This document shows positions 44,586 to 51,436 of a DNA stretch of 64,000 nt, in pieces. The stretch comes from JAVBLW01 sp031553215. Its GTDB lineage: Bacteria > Bacillota_I > Bacilli_A > Acholeplasmatales > Anaeroplasmataceae. The stretch covers positions 62,001-126,000 of the forward strand of contig JAVBLW010000001.1 of NCBI GenBank assembly GCA_031553215.1. Direction: 5' to 3'. Numbering within the stretch: the first letter of the stretch is position 1; every line of letters begins with the position of its first letter. Below the pieces are notes generated by a model. That model ran no database searches and had not been told where the DNA came from. It was given only the letters and a program-made list of their open reading frames with translations. The position numbers were made by a program, and so were the translations under genes.

Positions 44586-45521
44586 CTAACCTAAACGATT
44601 AAATTTTTTCAACCATAATAGATTTCTAACGGTAATGGGACCCATCCACTTTATCATTGCAGTGTCTCCCTCTGGAAATTCATTATTCCATTGATGATTC
44701 GCTTCCCATAATCCATGATTAGGTAGTGATTCAATAACGAAATCCAAATTCTTATTAATTAACTCATTTATCTCATCATTATTTGTATATTCACTAAAGA
44801 ACTCTAATGGTAAATTACAATAAGTATTATATTTAGCACTATCTTTTTCAACCATACTTAAAGCTACTTCATTTAATTTTTTATTCATTTCTTCTAGTAT
44901 TGCAGTAAATAATCCTTTTTCCTTTATACAATCATATAACATTTTAAAACTAATGTATTCTTCTTTAGTTAATTCATTTAAAACAAAGAAATCATCGATA
45001 CATTTCTCTGCCATCTTATATGCCTTTTTATAATATGGATTCTTTTCATCACAAAAATAAAGTGTGCATCCAACAATACCTGGAGTTGGTGCATATCCAA
45101 AAGCCTTTTTAGTGGTTTCATTATGTAAAAACCACGGAGCACAGACTGCCTTATTATTTGATTCTACTGTAGCACTCCATCTATTATTTACTACTTCATT
45201 ACGATTATATAGGTAATTAAATGTCTTTTTTAGTAATTCCTCTAGCATAGGATTTTCATTTATCTTTTTAAAACCTGTTTCTTTTACAATGCGAAGTGCT
45301 TCCCAAGTTTGGTATACACTAGAATCTCCATTATAATTATCTATTTCTAAAGCATGTCCAAATCCACCATCTTTGTTTTGATAAGAAAATAAAGCGAACA
45401 GTACATGTTCACTTGGCATACCCGCAAAATGATAATTATATATTGTAACATCTATATCTCTCGCCTTATTATATAATTGGCGTTCATTTATTGAAATTTT
45501 TTCTTTTGAGTAATTTAACAT
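44586..45521 (-). CDS. Alpha/alpha-toroid (prenyltransferase/squalene-oxidase-repeat-like) protein
   Basis: A 311-residue cytoplasmic protein. LFALFSYQNKDGGFGHALE contains the QxxDGGFG turn of prenyltransferase/squalene-oxidase repeats, and SVYQTWEALRIVKE and NNRWSATVESNNKAVCAPWF continue the helical-toroid pattern. No DxDD or metal-binding cyclase motif is visible, so the substrate is unknown. GGAGGT precedes the ATG at 45519-45521. It leads the operon with proB (12 bp gap), proA and gpmI. Confidence 0.7.
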   Translation of the reverse strand: MLNYSKEKISINERQLYNKARDIDVTIYNYHFAGMPSEHVLFALFSYQNKDGGFGHALEIDNYNGDSSVYQTWEALRIVKETGFKKINENPMLEELLKKTFNYLYNRNEVVNNRWSATVESNNKAVCAPWFLHNETTKKAFGYAPTPGIVGCTLYFCDEKNPYYKKAYKMAEKCIDDFFVLNELTKEEYISFKMLYDCIKEKGLFTAILEEMNKKLNEVALSMVEKDSAKYNTYCNLPLEFFSEYTNNDEINELINKNLDFVIESLPNHGLWEANHQWNNEFPEGDTAMIKWMGPITVRNLLWLKKFNRLG

Positions 45522-45639
45522 ATTAAAAACCTCCATACAAACATTTTACAATAAATCTTCTTTTTTTCAAAGTAAAAAAGGGTGTAAAAAGCAATATTTT
45601 TTAGTATAATATTAATATCTGATTAAAGGAGATGGAAAT

Positions 45640-46449
45640 ATGCCACTTAACATAACTAATTTCATATTTACTACCGATGTCCTTAGTAATCTTGATACAA
45701 AATATACCAATGGCATTTCTCTAGATTATAGCAAATTGTTCATCTATGCTAATTTAATTGATCTACCTTATCTATATACTACAGGCAATTCATTTAAAAC
45801 TAATTCATTTGATTTATACAATAAAATTCACTTCACAAGACGTGGTGATTTATTAAAAAACATTATTACTTATATAAAAACTAATGATTATAATAAAAAT
45901 AATATTTTATTGCTTTATGCAATAATTTGTAATCTAACATTAAATGATATTACAAAAGAATATTTTAATACCCTAAACAAAGAAATCCTAACTAGAGATA
46001 TTGACTATCTATTTGGAAAAAGAAATAATTATGATCTTTCAAAAACGAAACTTACTAAATTATTTCAAAAAGCCTTTGTTCTTGATTTTCACGATTATGA
46101 TTTAATAGGTCATATGTTAAATAAAACCTATTACTTTCCTAAGGGCGAAACATATTTTACGATATTAATAAAAAAATATAAAAAAATATTAAGAAGTTCT
46201 AAAATTAAAAAAATTCATTATAAATTAAAAGATTTTTTTACAAAGAAGAAAAACATGAAATATAGTTATTATATTTACAATAAAAAGACTTGTATTAATG
46301 ATACTTATTTGGAAGAAGAAATAAATGATCAGTCATTTTCTAGTCTATATGCTAAAGCATTAAAGGAAGCTTTGTATGTGATTAATATAACTAATAATTA
46401 CTTGTTCTATAATAATCCTAAGGAATTTAATAATTACTTCCAAGAATAA
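45640..46449 (+). CDS. Degenerate zinc-dependent phospholipase C-like protein (PF00882-like, metal ligands lost)
   Basis: A 269-residue protein whose layout resembles, from memory, the clostridial zinc-dependent phospholipase C family. KIHFTRRGDLLKNIITYIK is followed by LLLYAIICNLTLNDITKEYF, where active members read roughly YGFICHYVLDSTVHPF. Then come a basic stretch (KKYKKILRSSKIKKIHYKLK) and a C-terminal FSSLYAKALKEALYVINIT. The histidines and aspartate of the zinc-binding block (about residues 95-108) are replaced by Asn, Thr, Asn and Lys, so it is probably not an active hydrolase. AAAGGAGA precedes the ATG. There is no signal peptide. Confidence 0.55.
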   Translation: MPLNITNFIFTTDVLSNLDTKYTNGISLDYSKLFIYANLIDLPYLYTTGNSFKTNSFDLYNKIHFTRRGDLLKNIITYIKTNDYNKNNILLLYAIICNLTLNDITKEYFNTLNKEILTRDIDYLFGKRNNYDLSKTKLTKLFQKAFVLDFHDYDLIGHMLNKTYYFPKGETYFTILIKKYKKILRSSKIKKIHYKLKDFFTKKKNMKYSYYIYNKKTCINDTYLEEEINDQSFSSLYAKALKEALYVINITNNYLFYNNPKEFNNYFQE

Positions 46450-46450
46450 G

Positions 46451-46480
46451 AAAAATTTATCTCACGATAAATTTTTTTAT
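46451..46480. terminator. Bidirectional terminator at the 45640 / MFS gene junction
   Basis: AAAAATTTAT (46451-46460) pairs with ATAAATTTTT (46467-46476) around a CTCACG loop, giving a hairpin with T residues on both strands. Confidence 0.85.
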
Positions 46481-47664
46481 TCTATATTCACTTTCTTCTT
46501 AGTTCTTATATTAAGTAATATCCATACACCTAATCCACTAATTAACATTATAATTGCACATATATAAAATAACCATATTCCAGCATTATCATAAATAACC
46601 CCACCAATTATTGGACCAATGATTGAACCTAAAGAAACAAAGCTTTGTCTAACTCCTAACATTAATCCAGGCTGTAATTCCTTTGATTTAGTAATATATG
46701 TAACTGTTGCAGGTTCAATTATAGCTTTTGTCACAATATATATCATGAATATTGTATATAAATGGATTAATAAAACTGTATGATTAAAAGTAAATACTAT
46801 TGCAATACTTCCAATGATTGCACTTGCTACACACACCTTTAATGCATTAAATTTCTTTAATAAAAATGGAGTAAGTATAATATTCGTCACAAACGTGACG
46901 AGTCCAATCGCAAGACAATATGTTCCTAAACTTGATGCTTTCCACCCTTGATCTTTAAAGAACATATCCAGGTATTTTTGAGCATTGGTAAATACTAAGC
47001 TAAAACCAGCAATACAAAGTAGGAACATTACACTCCAAGTGCTAAGTTTTTTAACATCTGCTAGATTACTAAAGAAACCCTTCTTCTTAACTTCAGGAAT
47101 CTCTTCTTCATCATCCATCTTAAAAAACATAAATACGACTAAAGCAATACTTGTTAGTATAATGGCCTGATAATATAAAACCTTATGATAATCATTGCCT
47201 ACTGTTCCACCTAAAATTCCACCAACATAATTTCCAAGGCTCGATGAAATAACTTGAAATGAAACTATTGTTGATATAAGGGTAGATTTTTTTATATGAG
47301 CTAGTGATTTGGAATTCGTTGCATAGGCTAGTACACTAACATTTATTCCACATGTAAAGCATCCTGATAAGAATCTAGCAAATATTATCGGAGGAATACT
47401 TCTAAATGTTCCAAATAGGGTTTGTCCAACCGAATAAAATATGCAACAAATTAATAGAATTGTCCTTCTACCTTTTCTATCACCTAAAGTACCCCAAATT
47501 GGGGCAAAGATTAGCATACCAGTTGCCATAACAGCAAAAAAAACTCCAAATACCCAATTTGGAAATCCTAATTGATCAATATAATATGGTGTTATTGGAT
47601 GGCCCATGTTGGTTGCAATCCCGGTTAAAATTGTTACCAAAATAACAACTAAAAACTTTTTCAT
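46477..47664 (-). CDS. MFS transporter, drug-efflux type
   Basis: A 395-residue twelve-helix major facilitator. MFS motif A is complete after helix 2 (GTLGDRKGRRTILL), and FARFLSGCFTCGINVSVLAY resembles the helix 4 region of drug:H+ antiporters such as TetA or Bmr. PGLMLGVRQSFVSLGSIIGP in the second half also fits. The substrate is unknown. It is the last gene of the yqeG-to-thioesterase run and starts 9 bp after the thioesterase stop. Confidence 0.85.
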   Translation of the reverse strand: MKKFLVVILVTILTGIATNMGHPITPYYIDQLGFPNWVFGVFFAVMATGMLIFAPIWGTLGDRKGRRTILLICCIFYSVGQTLFGTFRSIPPIIFARFLSGCFTCGINVSVLAYATNSKSLAHIKKSTLISTIVSFQVISSSLGNYVGGILGGTVGNDYHKVLYYQAIILTSIALVVFMFFKMDDEEEIPEVKKKGFFSNLADVKKLSTWSVMFLLCIAGFSLVFTNAQKYLDMFFKDQGWKASSLGTYCLAIGLVTFVTNIILTPFLLKKFNALKVCVASAIIGSIAIVFTFNHTVLLIHLYTIFMIYIVTKAIIEPATVTYITKSKELQPGLMLGVRQSFVSLGSIIGPIIGGVIYDNAGIWLFYICAIIMLISGLGVWILLNIRTKKKVNIE

Positions 47665-47673
47665 TTTTTCACT

Positions 47674-48093
47674 CTATTCTACTACACACGCCAAAAATGC
47701 TTCATACATTTCTGGATCACACTTCTTTAGGGAAACAACTTTCCCATTATCATTTAAAAAGCAATGTTCTGTTTTACCAGTACATACAAGCACATTATCA
47801 CAAGCATTATATATTTCATAACTTAGATTCATTCTAACCCCGTTAAAATACGTTAGTTTAGGTTTAATATATATTTCATCACCAAATGTCAAAGACTTCT
47901 TATATTCAGCTTCAGCCTTTAAAACTGGACTATATATCTTAGCTTCTTCAATTATATGATATGGATACCCTACTTCTTCAAGAAAATATGTTCTAGCTTC
48001 TTCAAAATATCTTATATAATTGGAATGATGAACAAATTTCATTTGATCAGTTTCATAATAATTAACTTTTCTAAAAAAAATTATTTCTTCCAT
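47674..48093 (-). CDS. Acyl-CoA thioesterase, hotdog fold (YbgC/4HBT-like)
   Basis: A 139-residue hotdog-fold thioesterase. YYETDQMKFVHHSNYIRYFE carries the catalytic Asp and the HxxY turn of the 4-hydroxybenzoyl-CoA thioesterase family, and FGDEIYIKPKLTYFNG follows as usual. It probably hydrolyses short acyl-CoA or acyl-ACP; the physiological substrate cannot be told from sequence. It begins 1 bp after the rsfS stop. Confidence 0.88.
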   Translation of the reverse strand: MEEIIFFRKVNYYETDQMKFVHHSNYIRYFEEARTYFLEEVGYPYHIIEEAKIYSPVLKAEAEYKKSLTFGDEIYIKPKLTYFNGVRMNLSYEIYNACDNVLVCTGKTEHCFLNDNGKVVSLKKCDPEMYEAFLACVVE

Positions 48094-48094
48094 A

Positions 48095-48436
48095 CTATTC
48101 TCTTATATCACTAACTGATACTTGCGGTACTTCTAAATACATTTTTTCTAAATTAAAATGAAGTCTTTCTTGACTTGTAAATACATGTACTAATACATCG
48201 TAGCAATCTACTAATACCCAAGAACTTTGTTTTCCTTCAATATTTTTAACTTCAAATCCTGCTTCTTCACAATCTTCTTTTAAATATGAAGTAACTGCAT
48301 CTGCTTGTCTACTTGAATCTACTGTAGCTATGATAACATAGTCAAAAAGTGGTGATACATTTTTCATATTATATATTTTTAAATCTTCTGCTTTAACCTT
48401 ATCTAAAGATTTTATAATTGTTCCTAATAATTTCAT
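48095..48436 (-). CDS. rsfS: Ribosomal silencing factor RsfS
   Basis: A 113-residue RsfS (Iojap), which binds L14 and blocks subunit joining under starvation. VSPLFDYVIIATVDSSRQAD, EGKQSSWVLVDCYDVLVHVF and the terminal LEKMY segment match the family. It overlaps yqeK by 4 bp and follows it as in Bacillus. GAGGAGAA precedes the ATG. Confidence 0.95.
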   Translation of the reverse strand: MKLLGTIIKSLDKVKAEDLKIYNMKNVSPLFDYVIIATVDSSRQADAVTSYLKEDCEEAGFEVKNIEGKQSSWVLVDCYDVLVHVFTSQERLHFNLEKMYLEVPQVSVSDIRE

Positions 48437-49002
48437 TGTTTATTCTCCTCAAATTTTTTTAGAATATGTTTTTGTATTTCATGAACTGTGCCATGATATT
48501 CTACTGAATATTTAGTAGCGTAATATATCGCCTCATCAATACCCTTATCAACTAAGATTTCTCTAACCTTGATTGAACTTTCATATTCTCTTGTTTCTTC
48601 TGTATAGTCGCTTATAAATATAATTTTATCAAGCATACTCATTTCTTTATTACCAAGTACATGATATTTTATAGCATTATTAATCTCATCATCTTCTATT
48701 TCAAATACTTCCTTAAGTGCTTTTGCACTACAATAAGCATGATACAAAAATGGATATTTTTCGCACTCTAAAATGTCAACTTCACTAGATAAATAATTTT
48801 TCATTTCTTCGATATCTTCATATCTATAATAGTCATGTACCAAACTAGCTATACTAGCCTTTAGTTCTGATACTCCGTATATACTACTTAGTTTCTTAGC
48901 CATTTTTTCCACCCCAAGAATATGATTAATTCTTGAAGTATTACCATATTTTTCAAAAACTAGCTTTTGAACTCTTTTTAAATCAATTTCCGATAATTGC
49001 AT
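48433..49002 (-). CDS. yqeK: HD-domain bis(5'-nucleosyl)-tetraphosphatase YqeK
   Basis: A 189-residue HD hydrolase that splits Ap4A symmetrically. The metal-binding residues are in SRINHILGVEKMAKKLSSIY, SLVHDYYRYE (the HD pair), FLYHAYCSA, IKYHVLGN and IIFISDYTEETR. It overlaps the end of yqeH by 20 bp. nadD, which normally sits directly upstream of yqeK, is missing here and must lie elsewhere. Confidence 0.93.
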   Translation of the reverse strand: MQLSEIDLKRVQKLVFEKYGNTSRINHILGVEKMAKKLSSIYGVSELKASIASLVHDYYRYEDIEEMKNYLSSEVDILECEKYPFLYHAYCSAKALKEVFEIEDDEINNAIKYHVLGNKEMSMLDKIIFISDYTEETREYESSIKVREILVDKGIDEAIYYATKYSVEYHGTVHEIQKHILKKFEENKQ

Positions 49003-50095
49003 TTCTTATGAACACATCCGTATTTTCTATTACACTTACTAATACTTTACATGGCTTATTACAAGTAATAAATCCTAATCCTGAAATAACTATATCTTGT
49101 TTCTTAGATCCCTTTAGTTCAAAAACAGTATCAGTATATTTAATATTTGGTGCTTCATTTATAGTTGGAGGATTAAGCATACCACCTAAATGATTAGCCA
49201 GTAAATCACTCTTTCTTGAAGTTTTAGTACGGTGTACTAATAACTTATCACTGAAGTAACAAGTCATCGAAACTTCTTCACCTTCAAGAAGACTTATTAT
49301 TGCTAGTCCACTAATGAAAATAGAGTTTTCACTAAAAATTTGATATGTAATAGGTTTAATTTCTTTACTTGGTAAAATAGTGCGATATGACTCAGGTAAT
49401 AATTGATTGATAATATTATTTTCATTTATTAAGCCTGGGGTATCGATTAAACATTTGTTATCCGAGAAAAACGGAATATTTATAGCATCTATTGTTGTAC
49501 CAGGAATTTCAGATATCGATATTATATTATCTGTTTTAGGAGTAAATCTTTTTAATAAAGCATTAATAAGACTAGATTTTCCTACATTAGCACAACCTAC
49601 AAAGTATACATCTCTATCATGCCTTAAAAAATCCACTGTATTCATTAAATCATCTAAATAATATCCTTTATTTGATGATACAACATGAATTGCATCAACT
49701 TTAAAGAATACCCTGTTACACATTGCTGATAACCATTCTACAATTTTAGTAACATTGCTACTTTTTGGAAGTAAATCATATTTGTTCGCTACTAAAATAA
49801 CATTCTTATTACGTAATTTTTTCACTATTGCAGGAATAAATGTACCTGTAAAATCAAATAGATCTACCAATAATACAATTAAACCATTTTTAGAAATAAC
49901 CTCATCAATTACTCTTTCATAAGATTCCTTCGTCGCAATAATTTTTGGCAATTCATTGTAATGATTTAATCTAAAACATCTTTTACAATATATTGGCTTG
50001 TCTTTATCTTCTGGTATAGAAGGAATATATCCAATTTTATCTTGATTTTCGGTTTGTAGAATTGATCCACATCCAATACATTTTTTAATAATCAT
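48983..50095 (-). CDS. yqeH: Ribosome-biogenesis GTPase YqeH (circularly permuted)
   Basis: A 370-residue GTPase with permuted G motifs in the order G4-G5-G1-G2-G3. A zinc finger (KKCIGCGSILQ, YCKRCFRLNHY) is followed by NKYDLLP (G4), SSNKGYYL (G5), GCANVGKSSLINALL (G1), IPGTTIDAI (G2) and LIDTPGL (G3), then a C-terminal RNA-binding region. It is required for 30S assembly. It overlaps yqeG by 4 bp. Confidence 0.96.
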   Translation of the reverse strand: MIIKKCIGCGSILQTENQDKIGYIPSIPEDKDKPIYCKRCFRLNHYNELPKIIATKESYERVIDEVISKNGLIVLLVDLFDFTGTFIPAIVKKLRNKNVILVANKYDLLPKSSNVTKIVEWLSAMCNRVFFKVDAIHVVSSNKGYYLDDLMNTVDFLRHDRDVYFVGCANVGKSSLINALLKRFTPKTDNIISISEIPGTTIDAINIPFFSDNKCLIDTPGLINENNIINQLLPESYRTILPSKEIKPITYQIFSENSIFISGLAIISLLEGEEVSMTCYFSDKLLVHRTKTSRKSDLLANHLGGMLNPPTINEAPNIKYTDTVFELKGSKKQDIVISGLGFITCNKPCKVLVSVIENTDVFIRNAIIGN

Positions 50096-50664
50096 TGATT
50101 ATCACTCTCATACTTCTCTAGTTTTTCTCTATATAAATTCGAATATTTTCTTTTTGCTTTCTTTAGCATTTTTTTTTCTATCTTACGATTTACTTTAGTT
50201 GTGAAAACTTCTGTTTTCTTATCAATTGCTTTAACTAAGATACAATCTAATCCAAATCTTCTTGAACCATAAATATCAGTCATCAATTGATCACCAAAAA
50301 GAACTATTTCATCCTTAGAATATCCTCTACTAGCTTTTTTTATGGCTTTCTTAATTCCACCCTTTAAAGGTTTCTTTGCTGATTTTTGAAATTTCAATTC
50401 TATTTTGTTTGCAAAATATTCTACTCTAGTTTTTCTCGAATTTGAAACTATAATTATTTCAAACCCTTTTTCTATTAATTCATTCTTCCAGATCATTAAT
50501 TCTTCTGTCGGAACACTTTCCTTATAAGAAATCAATGTATTATCTAAATCTGTAAGAATTAATCTTTTACCACTATCATATAATTTATTGTAATCAATGT
50601 CGTATATTGACGAAACATATTCGTTGGGTATTATTTTTTTAGCATTTAAGAAACATGTTATCAT
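50092..50664 (-). CDS. yqeG: YqeG family HAD phosphatase
   Basis: A 190-residue HAD IIIA hydrolase. The nucleophile motif is ILTDLDNTLISY, motif II is IIVSNSRKTRV, the lysine is in KSAKKPLKGGIKKAI and motif III in IVLFGDQLMTDIYG. YqeG proteins are phosphatidylglycerophosphate-phosphatase-like in some lineages (cf. GEP4), which would complement pgsA, but that is inference. The start at 50662-50664 follows AGGTGAT. The C-terminus is very basic. Confidence 0.92.
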   Translation of the reverse strand: MITCFLNAKKIIPNEYVSSIYDIDYNKLYDSGKRLILTDLDNTLISYKESVPTEELMIWKNELIEKGFEIIIVSNSRKTRVEYFANKIELKFQKSAKKPLKGGIKKAIKKASRGYSKDEIVLFGDQLMTDIYGSRRFGLDCILVKAIDKKTEVFTTKVNRKIEKKMLKKAKRKYSNLYREKLEKYESDNQ

Positions 50665-50731
50665 TTTTATCACCTATTTATTGATTATATAATAAATAAT
50701 TACAAATGTAAAACATAAAAGGAGTTTTAAG

Positions 50732-51397
50732 ATGTTTGAATTATTATTTCTTCTTCCTTTCTTTGGAGCAATCAAAAGCGAATCATATCCTCCAAAACTA
50801 AGTGACGATGAAGAAAAGCATTATCTAGAGCTATTACAAAAGGGGGATAAGAACGCTAGAAACAAATTAATTGAACACAATTTAAGACTTGTAGCCCATA
50901 TTGCTAAAAAATATGAGAATACCGGAGAAGAAAAAGACGATATTTTATCTATTGGAATATTAGGCTTGATGAAGGGAGTAGACTCTTTCAAATTTGACGC
51001 AAATAATAAATTAGCTACCTATATTGCTAGATGCATTGAAAATGAAATTTTAATGACCCTTAGAAGCAATAAAAACAAAAGAAATTATACCTATCTATTT
51101 AGTTCAATTGGTAAAGACAAAGAAGGAAACGATATTGAATTAATTGATGTTATAAAGGATTCTAAGCCAGATGTGCTAGAAGAAATACATCACGATCATC
51201 AATTAGATAAATTAAACAATTCACTAAAAATTTTAAATGAACGTGAACTAGATATCATTTCACGTCGATATGGTTTATTAGGAACCAAGGTACAAACTCA
51301 AAAAGAAATATCAAAGTCACTAGGTATTTCAAGAAGTTATGTTTCAAGAATTGAAAAAAGAGCTTTAATGAAATTATATTTAGATATATTAGAATAA
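50732..51397 (+). CDS. sigK: Sporulation RNA polymerase sigma factor SigK
   Basis: A 221-residue sigma factor. A hydrophobic pro-sequence (about residues 1-20, MFELLFLLPFFGAIK) precedes YPPKLSDDEEKHYLELLQKG. Region 2 has IEHNLRLVAHIAKKYENTGE, DILSIGILGLMKGVDSF and KLATYIARCIENEILM. Region 4 has TQKEISKSLGISRSYVSRIE, which matches SigK almost exactly. It directs late mother-cell transcription after pro-sequence removal. The gene is whole, not split by a skin-type element. AAAGGAG precedes the ATG. It is transcribed against its neighbours. Confidence 0.93.
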   Translation: MFELLFLLPFFGAIKSESYPPKLSDDEEKHYLELLQKGDKNARNKLIEHNLRLVAHIAKKYENTGEEKDDILSIGILGLMKGVDSFKFDANNKLATYIARCIENEILMTLRSNKNKRNYTYLFSSIGKDKEGNDIELIDVIKDSKPDVLEEIHHDHQLDKLNNSLKILNERELDIISRRYGLLGTKVQTQKEISKSLGISRSYVSRIEKRALMKLYLDILE

Positions 51398-51436
51398 AAT
51401 AGAAGGTAGGAAAAATCCTATCTTCTATTTCTTTTA
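51398..51436. terminator. Terminator between sigK and the GGDEF-EAL gene
   Basis: AATAGAAGGTAGG (51398-51410) pairs with CCTATCTTCTATT (51417-51429, one G-U). The stem contains the stop codon of the convergent GGDEF-EAL gene. Confidence 0.75.
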
